Shown here piece by piece: positions 6,608 to 6,614 of a DNA stretch of 6,614 nt (positions within the stretch are counted from its first letter, which is position 1; each line of letters begins with the position of its first letter). The notes beneath the pieces were generated by a model. The model searched no databases, was not told the origin of the DNA, and was given only the letters and a program-made list of their open reading frames with translations. The DNA is from Chloroflexota bacterium (GTDB lineage: Bacteria > Chloroflexota > Limnocylindria > Limnocylindrales > CSP1-4), in the NCBI GenBank assembly GCA_003157175.1, contig PMIQ01000203.1:1920-8533 (forward strand). The letters are read 5' to 3'. A program made the position numbers and the translations under genes.

Positions 6608-6614
6608 GGAGGAG
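6608..6614 (+). promoter_or_regulatory. possible ribosome binding site of a gene beyond the window
   Basis: The window ends in GGAGGAG, an excellent Shine-Dalgarno sequence of the same form as the one before trpB2. The start codon, if any, would lie within about 5-10 bases after the cut. Confidence 0.45.

Noticed and set aside
1..6614. Defence island, prophage, insertion sequence, CRISPR array or tRNA gene
   Set aside because: No transposase, integrase, phage, nuclease or repeat-spacer pattern is seen, no cloverleaf-forming stretch was recognised, and gene composition is uniform along the window.

Overview
The window is a compact, GC-rich (well above 60% by eye) stretch of bacterial chromosome. 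All five protein genes lie on the + strand, and nothing mobile, no RNA gene and no CRISPR array is visible. The gene set and several protein signatures suggest a free-living bacterium, perhaps of the Chloroflexota or a neighbouring high-GC phylum. These include an FtsH with the '[11 protein letters not shown]' segment, a TrpB2-type tryptophan synthase beta chain and a stand-alone DnaB-C-like ATPase. The lineage is an inference from memory of the families, not a proof.

Layout: (1) positions 1-1512 hold the 3' three-quarters or so of ftsH, the membrane AAA+ zinc protease, ending in a Pro/Ser/Thr-rich tail. A strong GAAA-loop hairpin terminator follows at 1534-1569. (2) Positions 1654-3063 hold a complete M20-family metallo-dipeptidase with its own ribosome binding site. 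(3) After a 128-base gap, 3192-4277 encodes a 361-residue P-loop ATPase resembling only the linker helix and C-terminal motor of DnaB-type (SF4) helicases, starting at GTG behind a perfect AGGAGG. Fourteen bases later, and probably in the same transcript, 4292-4945 encodes ThpR (LigT), a 2H RNA 2',3'-cyclic phosphodiesterase. (4) A 221-base non-coding stretch (4946-5166) holds a tandem 12-base repeat and a small hairpin just before a good ribosome binding site. (5) Positions 5167-6519 hold a complete trpB2 gene with no trpA beside it, closed by a 13-bp GAAA-loop hairpin at 6538-6567. The last bases contain a UUCG hairpin and a GGAGGAG that may be the ribosome binding site of a gene starting beyond the window.

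The genes do not form one pathway: protein quality control, peptide breakdown, a nucleic-acid-type ATPase with an RNA phosphoesterase, and tryptophan/indole metabolism. The two terminators split the window into an ftsH unit and a block from the dipeptidase to trpB2. Within that block only the ATPase-thpR pair looks tightly coupled. The pair is the part least explained by known biology; the rest looks like ordinary core genome.
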